DNA of 24,379 bases from Haplomitrium mnioides. Lineage: Eukaryota; Marchantiophyta; Haplomitriopsida; Calobryales. Shown here in pieces: positions 10,941 to 20,575 of the stretch. The translations under genes were made by a program, and so were the position numbers. Position 1 is the stretch's first letter. The number at the start of each line of letters is the position of its first letter. Under the pieces are notes generated by a model. That model saw only the letters and a program-made list of their open reading frames with translations, was not told the DNA's origin and ran no database searches. Location of the stretch: NCBI GenBank assembly GCA_049999725.1, contig JBNGIS010005567.1, positions 1 through 24,379 of the forward strand, read 5' to 3'.

Positions 10941-11447
10941 TTGAGGTAGAGAGCAATGATGCATGCCTGCTGAGCACTATGTAAGTGACACTGGCTGAAG
11001 AAGCACATAGCCGAGCATCGGGAAGGGAGATCATCATGAACATGATTGAGAACCCAAGCAAGGTTGAATTGAGGAGTTCATAGGAGTGAATCTCATCAGA
11101 GGAAGATGCGTAGGGGAGGATTCGCCAGAGCCGTCAAGAAGGAAAATGTCAGACAAGATTCAAGGAGCAAAACTTTGTCACAAAAGATTTGCAGCAGAGA
11201 TTTGTCGTAGTGGGATCGCCGCAACAAGAGAATTTGTTAAGAAGGAAAGTTTCTTGCAAGAGGACCGCACCAGAATTCGCTAAAATGGGGTGCATTGTGC
11301 AAGCAGGTCTGAATTTGCAGTAGAAGAAGAATCGCGCTAAACAAGGAATGGGCTTGAATTGAAAGGGAGGTTGGAAGGAATTGAGAGGGAGGCAGCTGCA
11401 TTGAAGGTGTAGACATGGCGGACAACAATGCTAGTGATACTTTGGAC

Positions 11448-12445
11448 TCAATGGTCACGTGGTTTTCTTCGGACTCACCAGTCCGCGGAATACTTCGGAA
11501 CCACTCGTCCATAGAATACTTTGGAGCAGTTTGCGGGATACATCGGAAGGAGGTCAACTTCGGAACTAGGCAGTCAAACGTGGTGGTCCAACTTCTACTT
11601 GGAAAGTAGTGATGGAAGGCGCAACTTTGGAAACATGGTAGTTTTGGAGCAGTCCGTGGGAAACTTTGGAAACGTGGCAACTTCGGAGGAGGCTGCGGGA
11701 TACATTGAAAGGCGGTCAACTTCAAAACCAGACGGTCAAACATAGCGGTCCAACTTCCCCTTTGAAAGCAGCGACGAACGGCGCAACTTCGGAAATGTAG
11801 CAGCTTGGGAGCAGTCCGCGAGAAACTTCGAAAACGTGGCAACTTTGGAAGAGTCTACAAGATACATTGGAAGGTGTAACTTCAAAGGAGTCTTTGAGAT
11901 ACATCGGAAGGTGTAACTTCGGAGGAGTTCGCGAGATACATCGAAAGGCGGTCAACTTCAGAACCAGGCGGTCAAACGTGGTTGTCCAACTTCCACTTGG
12001 AAAGCGGCGACGGATGGCGCAACTTTGGAGAAGTCCATGGGATACTTTGGAAGGTGCAACTTCAGATCAGCTTGCGGGATAGTTGGGAGGCGGTCAATTT
12101 TGAATCCTTGAGTCAACTTCGGAAATCTAGTTCAGTGCGACGGTCCAACTTCCACTTTGAAGACGACGATGGACAGTGCCTTTTGGAACTAAGTCAACTT
12201 TAGACTCACCAAGCCGAGGAAAACTTTGAACCAGTCTGTGGTCAACTTTGGAAAGGGGGATGCTTAGGAAGGTGCCAACTTCGAATGCAGTGGTCAACTT
12301 CAAAGGCAGTAGGCAACTTCAGACTCACTAGTCCGCGGGATTCTTGGGACATGTCCGTGGAATTCTTTGGACCTGTCCGCGGAATACTTCGGACCTGTCT
12401 GTAGAATTCTTTGGATCAGGCCTAGTGGAACTTTGGAACATATTG
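11448..12445 (+). repeat. Degenerate minisatellite of CAACTTCGGA / GTCCGCGGGATAC words
   Basis: About 1 kb is built from diverged repeats. A long unit starting GCGGGATACATCGGAAGG, then GGTCAACTTCGGAACCAG, then GGTCCAACTTCCACTTGG, then GGCGCAACTTTGG begins at 11533, 11695, 11931 and 12073. The spacing is therefore irregular at about 162, 236 and 142 bp. Shorter units of about 20-24 bp (GTCCGCGGAATACTTCGGAC) occupy both edges, at 11477-11515 and 12325-12415. Frames stay open on both strands because of the repeat structure. It sits inside the probable 5' LTR and has no recognised protein. Confidence 0.75.
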
Positions 12446-14022
12446 TTAACTTTGGACCGTACTTCTTAAGACCAATCTTTAATCATACATATAGGTGTCA
12501 CCATACCAAGAAGCCGTACCAATTGAAACAACTACCGAAACAAGGGGAAAACAAGAATGCTTCAGGGGAACACGCGCGGGGGAAAAGTTCTTGTGAGGGG
12601 AGATATAGATTGATGCACTGACATGTTTGGGGGGTTGAGGTGGATGCAAACTAGAGGCGCGCAAGCGACCTCGGGAGGAAGACGCAACAAGAGAGGGAAG
12701 GGAGAATTCTAGTGAAGCTTTACTTGAAGCGAGTGAACTCGTGCAGAGGACTAGCAAAGGCGGAGGTGGACTGGAGGGGCACTGAGAATCACTGAGCGTG
12801 GAGCTCTAGAGGCTCAAGTGACCCATGTGTACTCATCGCTGCAGGTGGACTAGCATTCAGAGGTGAATTGATACTTGAAACTGAAGGGAGTTCGTTCGGT
12901 CCTGAATTCGAGAGAGGTTGCCAAGGGGGGATCTTAGGGTCGTCTCAGCATCGTTTGTGCAAGAGCATCAATCCCAGAAATACTTGGAGTGCGTTTCTTG
13001 TCCAATTACTCAAGTGGAGCCAAGAGAGGAGTGGCTGCGTTAGTGCCCGCAAACTACAAAGAAGATCCATTCAAGGTTTGGGGTGGAGTGTGTGGCCAAC
13101 AGTCGGAGGACTATCTTCCAGAGGTGGAAGTTAAAGAAGACCTCTTTCGCGCCTGAGGAAGTAAATTCAGGGCTTCTTGTGAGGGAAGTTGAAAAACTAT
13201 TTGGACGGGGGACGTGGGTGAGAAATTGAAGGAAGGTTGGAGTTAATAATCGAGGAGGAGAGAAGTTTGCTCAAAAGCTCAAATCTTGTGACATTGAGGG
13301 GCCTACCATTTAGGATGTGTGTATGGGTGTGTGGGTCTAGGTGTGTGTGTTAGCTAGAGTGGCCTTCTGTTTGTATTTTCTACATAGCCACTCGGATTTG
13401 GAGTAAACTTGCATTTCCGTTTGTTTAGAACCTGAGAGAACTCTGCAAATGGGGAGTCAAATCTGTAGTCATTGCCTCTTTGTATTTTGGATGTCGAACC
13501 TTGATCCTATTTTGTAAGAAAGGTGTTCGGGTCCAGTTTTGGATCCCTAAAATATACTTCAGATTCCCACCAGAAGTGCTTTGAACTTGGATATGTGTAC
13601 TTTAGATTTCTATCTGAATGATGCAGGATTGATGTTGCATTGATTGTTGATAAGTGGTAAGGTCTGTACGGAGAAGAGGAGCTTCCTTAGGACCTCAAAG
13701 TGATAGCTTGGATGGAGGGCCATTATAGAAAAGAACCCTTGTTTTGTCCACCCTTGCCTTCCAAAGTGGCACCTTTGGAGCTTAAGGCATGAAGGAGGGG
13801 CGTGACTTGCATCTTTTGGCGCTGGAAGGAGGGCAAGCTAGAGGCTCATTATATTTGGAGTATTTGTGAGCCCGCTGAAATATTATGAAATATTATTTGA
13901 GTCCATTGGTTTCAGCAGAAGAATGTATGTTGGCTGTGGGTGTGTGAGTGAGTGTGTTGTACTTTGTTGTTGTAAGTCGGTGTTTTAGTTACTCCAGAGT
14001 GGGTAAGTAGGAGTTGGGGTCA
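12446..14022 (+). other. Remainder of the probable LTR, no gene seen
   Basis: About 1.6 kb contains only short accidental frames. TG-rich stretches occur at 13316-13352 and 13925-13985, and an ATATTATGAAATATTAT direct repeat lies near 13878. I recognise no coding sequence. Confidence 0.4.
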
Positions 14023-14024
14023 AA

Positions 14025-14042
14025 TTGGTGCAAAGCCTCTCC
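14025..14042 (+). other. Weak candidate primer-binding site of element 1
   Basis: TTGGTGCAAAGCCTCTCC follows GGGGTCA by two bases. It has the TGG expected opposite a tRNA 3' CCA and a GC-rich continuation. I cannot match it to a specific tRNA by eye, so it is only positional support for the LTR end at 14022. Confidence 0.25.
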
Positions 14043-14337
14043 CATTAAAGGTCTTGAAACACAAATCAGCCCTTAAGTTGGTGTACATCGGTCGGAAAGG
14101 AGATAAGAGACCGACCTTAGGGCTGGCATTAACCTATTTTTTGGCAATCACGGTAGGACAAAAGAGTTATGGAAATCAACCTTGCATTAATTTGTTAAGT
14201 AAAAAGTGGAGTAAGAAAAAGAATTCTAGAATTCTAGGAGTAGCCTAGCACTAGAAGTGAAAGGAGATCAGCCAAGGAGGTTGCACCGTTTTGATAAATG
14301 AGGAATCTCTCTCAGAAGTGGAAGAAGCCTTGGAACG

Positions 14338-15422
14338 ATGGTTAGAGCTCCCTATTCCATACATCCCAACACCCCAATGGCCAATATAGGGCATGTAACG
14401 CAGAGGTCCCGATTTAGATACAAAACATTTTGGAGATCTACTAGAGAGGACTTGGATGAGTGGTTGAATGATTTTGAAGGCATGATGTATGCTAATGGGG
14501 AGAACCTCATTAAAGAAACTATCCCCTCTAGAGTGCTAAAGGGAGAGGTTGGTCCTTGGTACCAGACTCTGTCGGAGGCTACCAAGAGGAATTGGGACAC
14601 CTTCAAGACAACCTTCTTGAAGGAATTTAGGAAGGTGGGAGGTGAAATAGAGGCCCTAATCAAGATCAGCCAAATGGAAATGAAGAAGACCGAATCTGTC
14701 TAGAAATTTCTGTAGTGATTCCAACGAGTAACCAGGAAGGTCACACTCCGACATCGGATGGAATGCTCACCTCTTGGTTTATTTTGGCCCTGCCAAGGAG
14801 TTTAGGGGCTTGGGTGAGGAGATCCAAGCCTACATGCCTCAAGCAGGCAGTGGAAGAAGCCCAATCCTATGTCAAGGCTGAGGTGTCAAGGTCGAAGAGG
14901 AGGACAAAGAGGAGGGATGTGTCGGGGAGTTCTTCGGAGAGTTCTAGCCAAGAGGATAGCTCTGACGCTAGCTCCTTGTCAGAATCTGACTCTGAGAGTG
15001 AGAGCAGCCCAGAAAGCATAGAGGATGAAAGGTCCCATAGGAGGTGGAAGAAGAAAGGGTATAAGAAGAAAAAAGAGATCAAAGAGAAGAGGGGTAGAAA
15101 ACATGAGAAACACAAGGAGTCCAAGGAGAAAAAGGCCCATCGGTCCTATGATAGAGGCACTGGGGCAGAGACCAGCAAGAGGAGGGGGTTGAAAGACCAC
15201 GTGGAGGAAATGACAATCCATTTTGCAAGTCTGAAGCTAGAGGGCAAAAAATTGTTATCACGAAGGGCTCATATATGGTGCGTGAAGTGCAGAAGCTATG
15301 GGCACTCCCCACAAGAATGTCCCCTAGATGGGACTCCTATTCATTACGTGAGGGAGGATCCACCCGAGTGGTACTGGGAGGAAGTGGAGTACGTGCAGGA
15401 GGAGCCACCTGAGCTTGTATAG
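14338..15422 (+). pseudogene. Gag of element 1 (capsid-like domain, RS/acidic region, zinc knuckle)
   Basis: The N-terminal piece (14338-14703, frame 1) has the retrotransposon gag signature 'EVGPWYQTLSEATKRNW' followed by 'F...FLKEFR'. It ends at a TAG at 14701. After a frame change in about 14704-14745, frame 3 continues to 15422. That part holds a Ser/Arg and Ser/Asp/Glu-rich stretch (about 14890-15030), a strongly Lys/Glu-rich stretch (about 15040-15150), and a CCHC zinc knuckle CVKCRSYGHSPQEC (CX2CX4HX4C, about 15280-15321). It would have formed the particle shell and bound RNA. The charged middle region is unusually long and SR-like for a plant gag. The start at 14338 is the first Met in the frame; the same conserved region may begin upstream. 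Confidence 0.75.
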
Positions 15423-16319
15423 TAGGTGGTCAGTCAACCTTAGACGATGGTGGGTAGACCAGCCAATCTAGTGCTTGGCCAATCAACTCTATGGGGGCAC
15501 GCATGACTAGAAGGGGCAAGGGCCGGTCCAAACCAGACCAGGGTGATGGTATACTAGAATTGTGGGCAGCCAAGCCACATTTCCCCTAATTGTTCGGAGC
15601 CCAGAAAGCAAGGATATGGCATACCAACCCTATTATATACCAACTACAAGAAGGAAAGGTATTTGGCCAACAATTGCCCCCACACTAGAAGGCAGGAGTT
15701 GCCTTCCAATCCAGTCCAGCAGGCACCACCGCCGGCAACAATCAATCTGGTGACCACCTTATATGAGCATAGGACAGAATTTCCAGGAGTGGAGATGATG
15801 GTGGAGGAGGACTGCTACCGAGTGGCCACAAGGGCAGCAGCCAGGGCCAAGGAGAGAGGGAAAGCCACACATGCTCGGAAGAAGGAGAGGATTGTGAACG
15901 TGGTCCCTACTGAGTAGGATTCAAACTACAAGAGAGAGCACCCCAAGTTATTCTACTCAAAGCAAGAGGAGGAAGTGAGGAAGCAGCTCGAGGCTCTAGA
16001 GAAAGCTGAAGCTCAGCAAGCGGTGGATAAGACTCTATGGGAGATCAATCGTAGAAATGCTGACAAGCAGGCCAAACAAGACCTGACGGCCTCGCCACCG
16101 CCCAGCACTCTCGTGCCTTACAACATCCAAAAGGATGTAAGGGACTGCTCGGTCACCGGGATAGTGGGTCAGCTGATCAAGGATAGCCTTGTATACAAGA
16201 GGCAGCTCCGGGAGCTACTCATGGGCGCCAAGAGGAAAAGGAAGCTCCCCATGGTGGGCACCACCGCCGACTTGAAGATGATCTGTGAGGACAAAGGAGT
16301 TCCTAAGATAGACATCTAG
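15423..16319 (+). pseudogene. Gag-protease linker of element 1
   Basis: Stops at 15420, 15423 and further on break the first part. Frame 3 reopens at 15663 with 'YLANNCPHTRR' immediately upstream in the same frame, which may be the second half of another CCHC knuckle ('..GH.ANNCP'). It continues through a TAG at 15915 to 16319 as a charged Ala/Glu/Lys/Arg-rich segment ('EEEVRKQLEALEKAEAQQA', about 15969-16025). The final section, 'TADLKMICEDKGVPKIDI', leads into the protease. This has the character of the variable segment before the protease in Ty3/gypsy polyproteins. It has no catalytic function of its own. Confidence 0.55.
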
Positions 16320-16853
16320 ATTGTAGGGTGGACTCTATCCTTGGTGCTCGTGGATGGAGGTGCATGAGTGAATATTATGGTTGATGAGACCGCCCACCAT
16401 CTTGGCTTCAAGACTTTCCAACCAACCAAAAGAATTAGGTGGTTGGCTGATAGGTCTAGGGTTAAGCCCTTGGGGGCCTTGCTGAAGGTTCCAACCTAGA
16501 TTGGAGGAAAGGAGTTTACCTTGAACTACCTGGTTATGAGGCCGGCTAGAAGTTCCCCATACCATGTGTTAATCGGGAGGCCTTGGCTGTATGGTGCCAA
16601 AGTAATGCACAATTGGGGGGACTCTACACTAGTGTTCAGGCCATGCAAGACCGTGGTTCATTACAGACCTGTTCCACATGAGGGGGAGACTATAGAAGAT
16701 AAGGAGTATGACACTGAGTGGTCAGTGGAAGAGGAGTCAGAGGACGATGACACTTACTAGCTGAAATTGGTGAGCGACATGACGGAGGCAGATTTTGTGG
16801 GCGAGACTGAAATGAAAGTGAAACAGTTGGAGACCTTTGTATTTTGGGGTTAG
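16320..16853 (+). pseudogene. Aspartic protease of element 1
   Basis: In frame 3 directly after a TAG at 16317, the reading 'LSLVLVDGGA' leads to a TGA (16365) and then 'VNIMVDETAHHLGF'. This is the retropepsin active-site region, with Asp-Gly-Gly-Ala in place of the usual Asp-Ser/Thr-Gly-Ala. Further on are 'LIGRPWLYGAKVMHNWG' (about 16569-16619), the conserved C-terminal protease block, and an acidic tail to the TAG at 16758. A further TAG lies at 16497. The same frame runs on to about 16853 and then gives way to frame 1 for RT. It would have cleaved the polyprotein; it is now inactive. Confidence 0.7.
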
Positions 16854-18017
16854 GGAAACAAGGGAAGTAGGGTCAGGAGTGCCAATCCTCAGCTCTGGAC
16901 CTAACCAAAAAGGGGAGTTAGAAGTATCCACTTCCAGCCCTGAAATCGATCTAAAAGGGGAGTTGGTTGTAGCCACTATTCTATGGGAGGCTGATCACCA
17001 AGGCAGAGAGAGGAAGCCTGACAAGAAGTTGGCTGCAAGTGGCTTAAGGCTCGCCCAATTGGAGGCAAAATGTGATCCCACTAACCGGAACAAAGTGGAG
17101 GTCATACGGGCGGAGCAGTACCGAGAAATAACGGTTTCCGGCGGGAGAACATTCCAGCTTGGATTCGTCCTAAACAGAGGAGCTAAGAGAACTTTCATGC
17201 AGACCATAGGAAATTATAGTGACATATTTGCCTGGAGTCATACCGACCTAAAGGGAGTACCTAGGGAATTAGAGGAGCATCGCATCGATTTGGAAGCCAA
17301 TGCAACCCCCGTGAGGCAGCGGCAATATTGGATGAATCCACGCTTCTCTCTATTGGTTAAGGAGGAGGTAGATAAGCTCCTGGGTGCAGGGTTCACATAC
17401 CCTATTCTGAGCAGCGAGTGGGTATCCCCCTTAGTGGTGGTGCCAAAGAAGGCGGGATTGGACAGAAAACCAAAAATTAGGGTTTGCTAAGATTTCCGCA
17501 AGCTGAATGTGGCCACAAAGAAGGACCACTACCCCCTGCCCTTCACTGATGGTGTGTTAGACCTGGTGGTAGGCCACGAAGTGTACAGTTTCATGGATGG
17601 GTACTCAGGTTACAACCAGGTGTGGATACGAAAGGAAGATCAACTAAAAACTGCGTTTACGACATAATGGGGAGTGTTCGCATTTCATAGGATGCCATTT
17701 GGGCTCTATATGCCCTTGGTATGCTCTAGAGACTGATGATGAATATATTCCATGATTATCTCAGAAAGTTCCTTGAGATCTTCATCGACGACTTCGTGGT
17801 ATACGGAAAGGTGAAGGATCATGAGCAACATGTTCGACTCACATTTCAGCGTTGCAGGGAAACGGGGTTGTGGTTGCACCTTGGAAAATGCTTCTTTGCG
17901 GTGAGGGAAGGTATTCTATTAGGGCACAAGGTCTCCAGCCAAGGAATTGCCGTGGATCAAGAGAAGATGGCAGTATGGTTGGGTGTGGCGTTTCCGACAT
18001 GTTTGGTGGAGGTGTAG
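16837..18017 (+). pseudogene. Reverse transcriptase of element 1
   Basis: Frame 1 at 16837-17490 reads the pre-RT segment and 'IFAWSHTDLKGVPRELEEHR', a block typical of plant Ty3/gypsy, then 'SEWVSPLVVVPKKAG' (fingers). After a TAA (17488) come 'DFRKLN', 'YSFMDGYSGYNQV' and, past a second TAA (17665), 'RMPFGL'. A frame change near 17705-17735 moves to frame 3, where 'EIFIDDFVVYG' holds the catalytic pair FIDD (17781-17792), followed by the thumb block 'LHLGKCFFAVREGILLGHKVS'. A TAG at 18015 ends this segment. Catalytic Asp residues are intact, but the enzyme cannot be made. Confidence 0.85.
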
Positions 18018-18600
18018 GGATTTCTAGGATGCGTAGGTTACTATAGGAGGTTCATTCCAAAGTTTGCATTAGTAGCCTACTACCTGACTGAGATGGTAAG
18101 GAGGGGCAGAAATTTTGAGCCAACCAAGCCCAAAAAATCTAGTTTTAATAAGCTCAAAAGGCGCTTGGCCAATGCCTCAATCCTAGCACCCCCAAATTGG
18201 TCTAAAGAATTTCACGTGATGGTGGATGTTTCAGGTTTTTGTGTGGGGGCAGTGCTGAGCTAGCTGGATGAGGAAGGAAGAGACCACCCGATCTACTTTG
18301 CCAATAGACTCCTCTCAGCGGCAGAAAAGAATTACTCGCCCATTGATCGTGAGGCCTTGGGCATAATCTACTCGCTGAAAAAATTCAGGCATTATTTGCT
18401 GCACTACAAGGTGGTGTTCCACACGGATCATGATGCCATGAAGTACATGGTTAACAAGCCTGATCTGATCGGAAGAGTCGCGAGGTGGATGTTATTGCTC
18501 CAAGAATTTGATTTCGAGGTACGTGTCAAATCGGGGAAAAAACACCAGAATGCATACTTCTTCTTGAGGATCGATGGGAAGCCAAGTGAGGAGGGAGTTG
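18018..18600 (+). pseudogene. RNase H of element 1
   Basis: It continues frame 3 through the TAG at 18015. 'GFLGCVGYYRRFIPKFA' is the RT connection. The RNase H core follows: 'VMVDVSGFCVGAVLS' (first catalytic Asp, 18225-18227), a TAG at 18261, 'EKNYSPIDREALGIIYSL' (catalytic Glu), and 'VVFHTDHDAMKYM' (catalytic Asp). The trailing 'LLLQEFDFEVRVKSGKKHQN' is the usual RNase H C-terminal block. Its role was removing RNA from the RNA-DNA hybrid. Apart from the stop it is well preserved. Confidence 0.8.
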
Positions 18601-19912
18601 GGGACACCTTCCTTGATGAAGATCTGTTCCACATCAGAGAGGGGAGACCAATAGACTATGGAAATATCATTCAATTACTTTTAACGACGAAGATTCCCCT
18701 AGGGTGCACGACGAAGCAAGCGTATGTTTTTCTTAGAAAGGTGAGACTCTTCCTCATGATCAAGGGAATTTTGCACAGGCAAAGCATGGATGGGCAAGTA
18801 CGCCGGTGCTTAGAGAAAGACCAGTGCACAGTGGTGATGCGGCCATTCACGAAGAAGAGGCTGGTGGACATTTTGCTGTGGAGACTACCATACGGAAAAC
18901 TGTGGATGATAAGTATTGGTGGCCCACCCTGCATAGAGATGTCCACTTCTTTGTGAAGAGGTGTGATGCATGCCAATGGACTGGAAAACCAGAAGCAGCC
19001 TGTCACCATCCCCTAGTGCCAATCATTCCTCTGGCACTATTTGAGAAGTGGGAGATTGACTTCACTGGGCCCATCACTCCTTCTACGAGGCGAAGAAACA
19101 AGTATATTTTGCTTTCCACTAATTATGCCACCAAGTGGGTTGAGGCTAGAGCAACCAAGAAGGATGATGCACCGATGGTGGCTCGATTCCGCTACGAGCA
19201 GATTTTCACCCGATTTGGAGCGCCGTTAGAGTTGGTGAGTGACCAAGGCATGTATTTCATTAATCAAGTCATTGGTGAGCTCACGGGGAGGTATCTTGTC
19301 AAGCACTGAAAAACCATAACCTATCACCCTAAGGCCAATAGGTTAACAAAGAGGGCCAATGGCATTATGGGGAAAATATTGAACAAGACTGTGGCTGCCA
19401 ATAAAGTGGACTAGGATTTGAAGCTGCTAACCGCTACACATGCATACAACTTGGCCTATAAGACAACCACGGGCTATTGCCCTTACTTCTTGGTTTTTGG
19501 ATAGCACTTGCTAGTCCCGGTGGAGTTCGAAGTCCCAACAACTTGAGTGACAGTAGAGGAGAGAATGGCTGAGGATCCCAGCCAAATGGAAAGGGTACAT
19601 CAACTGGAGGCCTTGGAAGAAATCAGAGTAGAGGCGCATGAGCGGCTGGAATATCAACAACAGCTGACCAAGAAGAAACACGACAAGAAGCTGCGACCGA
19701 TTGAATTCACGGGTGGTGATTTAGTGCTACTCTACGACAACAGGTTTTTGCACTTCTCTAGGAAGCTCCATACTAGGTGGATGGGACCCTACATGGTGAG
19801 AGTGCTTCATGACAATGGGTCAGTGGAGGTGAGCATGTTAACGGGGGCACATACTCCCAATCGTGTCTATTATGACAGGCTTAAGCGGAACTACCACCAA
19901 GAGGACCAATGA
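18601..19912 (+). pseudogene. Integrase of element 1
   Basis: Frame 3 runs to about 18840 ('GILHRQSMDGQVRRCLEKDQ'), then frame 2 takes over. The zinc domain HHCC is visible as 'HEEEAGGHFA', 'KYWWPTLHRDV' and 'CDACQ'. The core has Asp in 'EKWEIDFTGP', Asp in 'LELVSDQGMYF', and a Lys (AAG, 19349-19351) where the third acidic residue (Glu) is expected, just before 'RANGIMGK'. Stops are at 19307, 19412, 19502 and 19544. The C-terminal open frame 19547-19912 has 'RWMGPYMVRVL', the GPY/F module. I see no chromodomain after it. It ends at TGA 19910. Confidence 0.85.
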
Positions 19913-20206
19913 GGAGGATGTCGTCTTGTACACCGTGCGTGGGAGACTTGCACATATGTGTGTGTGTAGTTGGGATGTGTTTGCGTACCACTGTCTGGAG
20001 GAGGTTTTGTAGGTTTTGGGTAAAGGAGGTTGGTGGGGTATGTTCGTTCGTGTCTTTGTGTTGTGTGAGTGGTGCGTTATGTGGGGGCCAGATCAATTGA
20101 AGGGCAACCAACAAGGAAGATCAGAGCAGTGGTCATGGAGGGGCCCAACAAGGTCAGAGAGAGGAAGGATGTTTGCAGGGTCGCTGGACAAATAAAAGGG
20201 AAGTTG
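19913..20206 (+). other. 3' untranslated region and polypurine tract of element 1
   Basis: A short non-coding interval between the integrase stop and the 3' LTR start. It contains a TG-rich run (19956-19968) and ends with the polypurine tract AATAAAAGGGAAG at 20191-20203, immediately before TTG and TGTCGG. A polypurine tract directly upstream of a TG-starting repeat is the standard plus-strand priming layout. Confidence 0.55.
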
Positions 20207-20243
20207 TGTCGGTCGGGTGTTTTTGCGTTTTTTGAGAAACTTT
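20207..20243 (+). repeat. Truncated 3' LTR start of element 1
   Basis: About 37 bases from TGTCGGTCGGGTGTTTTTGC onward match 10719-10753 with a few substitutions and a 2-bp gap. Past CTTT the 5' copy continues with GTGGTTCACAGGG, while this copy enters repeat R1. Either the LTR is truncated here, or the shared 35 bp belongs to R1 rather than to the LTR. Confidence 0.5.
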
Positions 20244-20575
20244 AACAGCCGCTACTTTGAACCAGAAACCGCTATTGAGTTCCTGTTTCACTTGATAGTG
20301 GAAATTTTTTTTTCAAAGATTTGTCATTCAAAAACATCAAATTTAAGACTAAAATCTTCTTTTCGAAAAAAAAATTTTGTTTTTTATGAACAACAAATGC
20401 ATATTTTCCATTTAGATTATATTTCAAATATTTTTTTTTAGAAAGAAAACTTAAAAAACAAACATTTTGGTTATTCGAATATTTTGAAAAAACTTGATAC
20501 TATTGTGAATAAATTAAATTCATCAAAAAAGAAATAAAATATATATCTTTCGGTAGAAAAAAACTACAGGAAAAT
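20241..20575 (+). repeat. Dispersed repeat R1, copy 3
   Basis: The core is at 20241-20290 (GCCGCTACTTTGAACC and then GAGTTCCTGTTTCA), followed by A/T-rich sequence with poly-A and poly-T runs. It matches copy 2 at 10322 in the same orientation. It lies on the 3' side of copy B. Confidence 0.5.

Larger units (their letters stand above)
10719..14022 (+). repeat. Probable 5' LTR of element 1 (about 3.3 kb)
   Basis: The left end is set by 35 bases shared with 20207-20243, which directly follow a polypurine tract. The right end is a guess: GGGGTCA (ends 14022) is followed by a TTGG-starting sequence where the primer-binding site should be, giving TG..CA ends. No protein-coding gene is seen inside. 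It contains a T/A-rich stretch (10795-10855), a polypyrimidine tract, and a minisatellite-like region. TG-rich stretches lie at 13316-13352 and 13925-13985. The length would be unusually large for an LTR, and the other LTR is too truncated to confirm it. Confidence 0.4.
10719..20243 (+). mobile_element. Ty3/gypsy LTR retrotransposon (element 1), decayed
   Basis: A nearly full-length element with, in order, a probable 5' LTR (10719 to about 14022), a possible primer-binding site, gag (14338-15422), a gag-protease linker, protease, RT, RNase H and integrase (to 19912), a short 3' untranslated region, a polypurine tract (AATAAAAGGGAAG, 20191-20203) and the first about 37 bp of a 3' LTR. The start of the 3' LTR (TGTCGGTCGGGTGTTTTTGC, 20207) matches 10719 (TGTTGGTCGAGTGTTTTTGC) and then diverges into repeat R1, so the 3' LTR appears truncated. 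At least 14 stops and several frameshifts break the polyprotein. Most stops can be explained by single C-to-T changes. It sits between copies A and B. Confidence 0.8.

Noticed and set aside
10729-10984. Two overlapping Phe/Leu/Pro-rich frames resembling membrane proteins
   Set aside because: They arise from a T/A-rich stretch and a polypyrimidine tract.
11237-11842. 201-codon minus-strand frame rich in 'PKLP.FQS' repeats
   Set aside because: It is antisense to the minisatellite, where both strands stay open because of the repeat. It has no domain.
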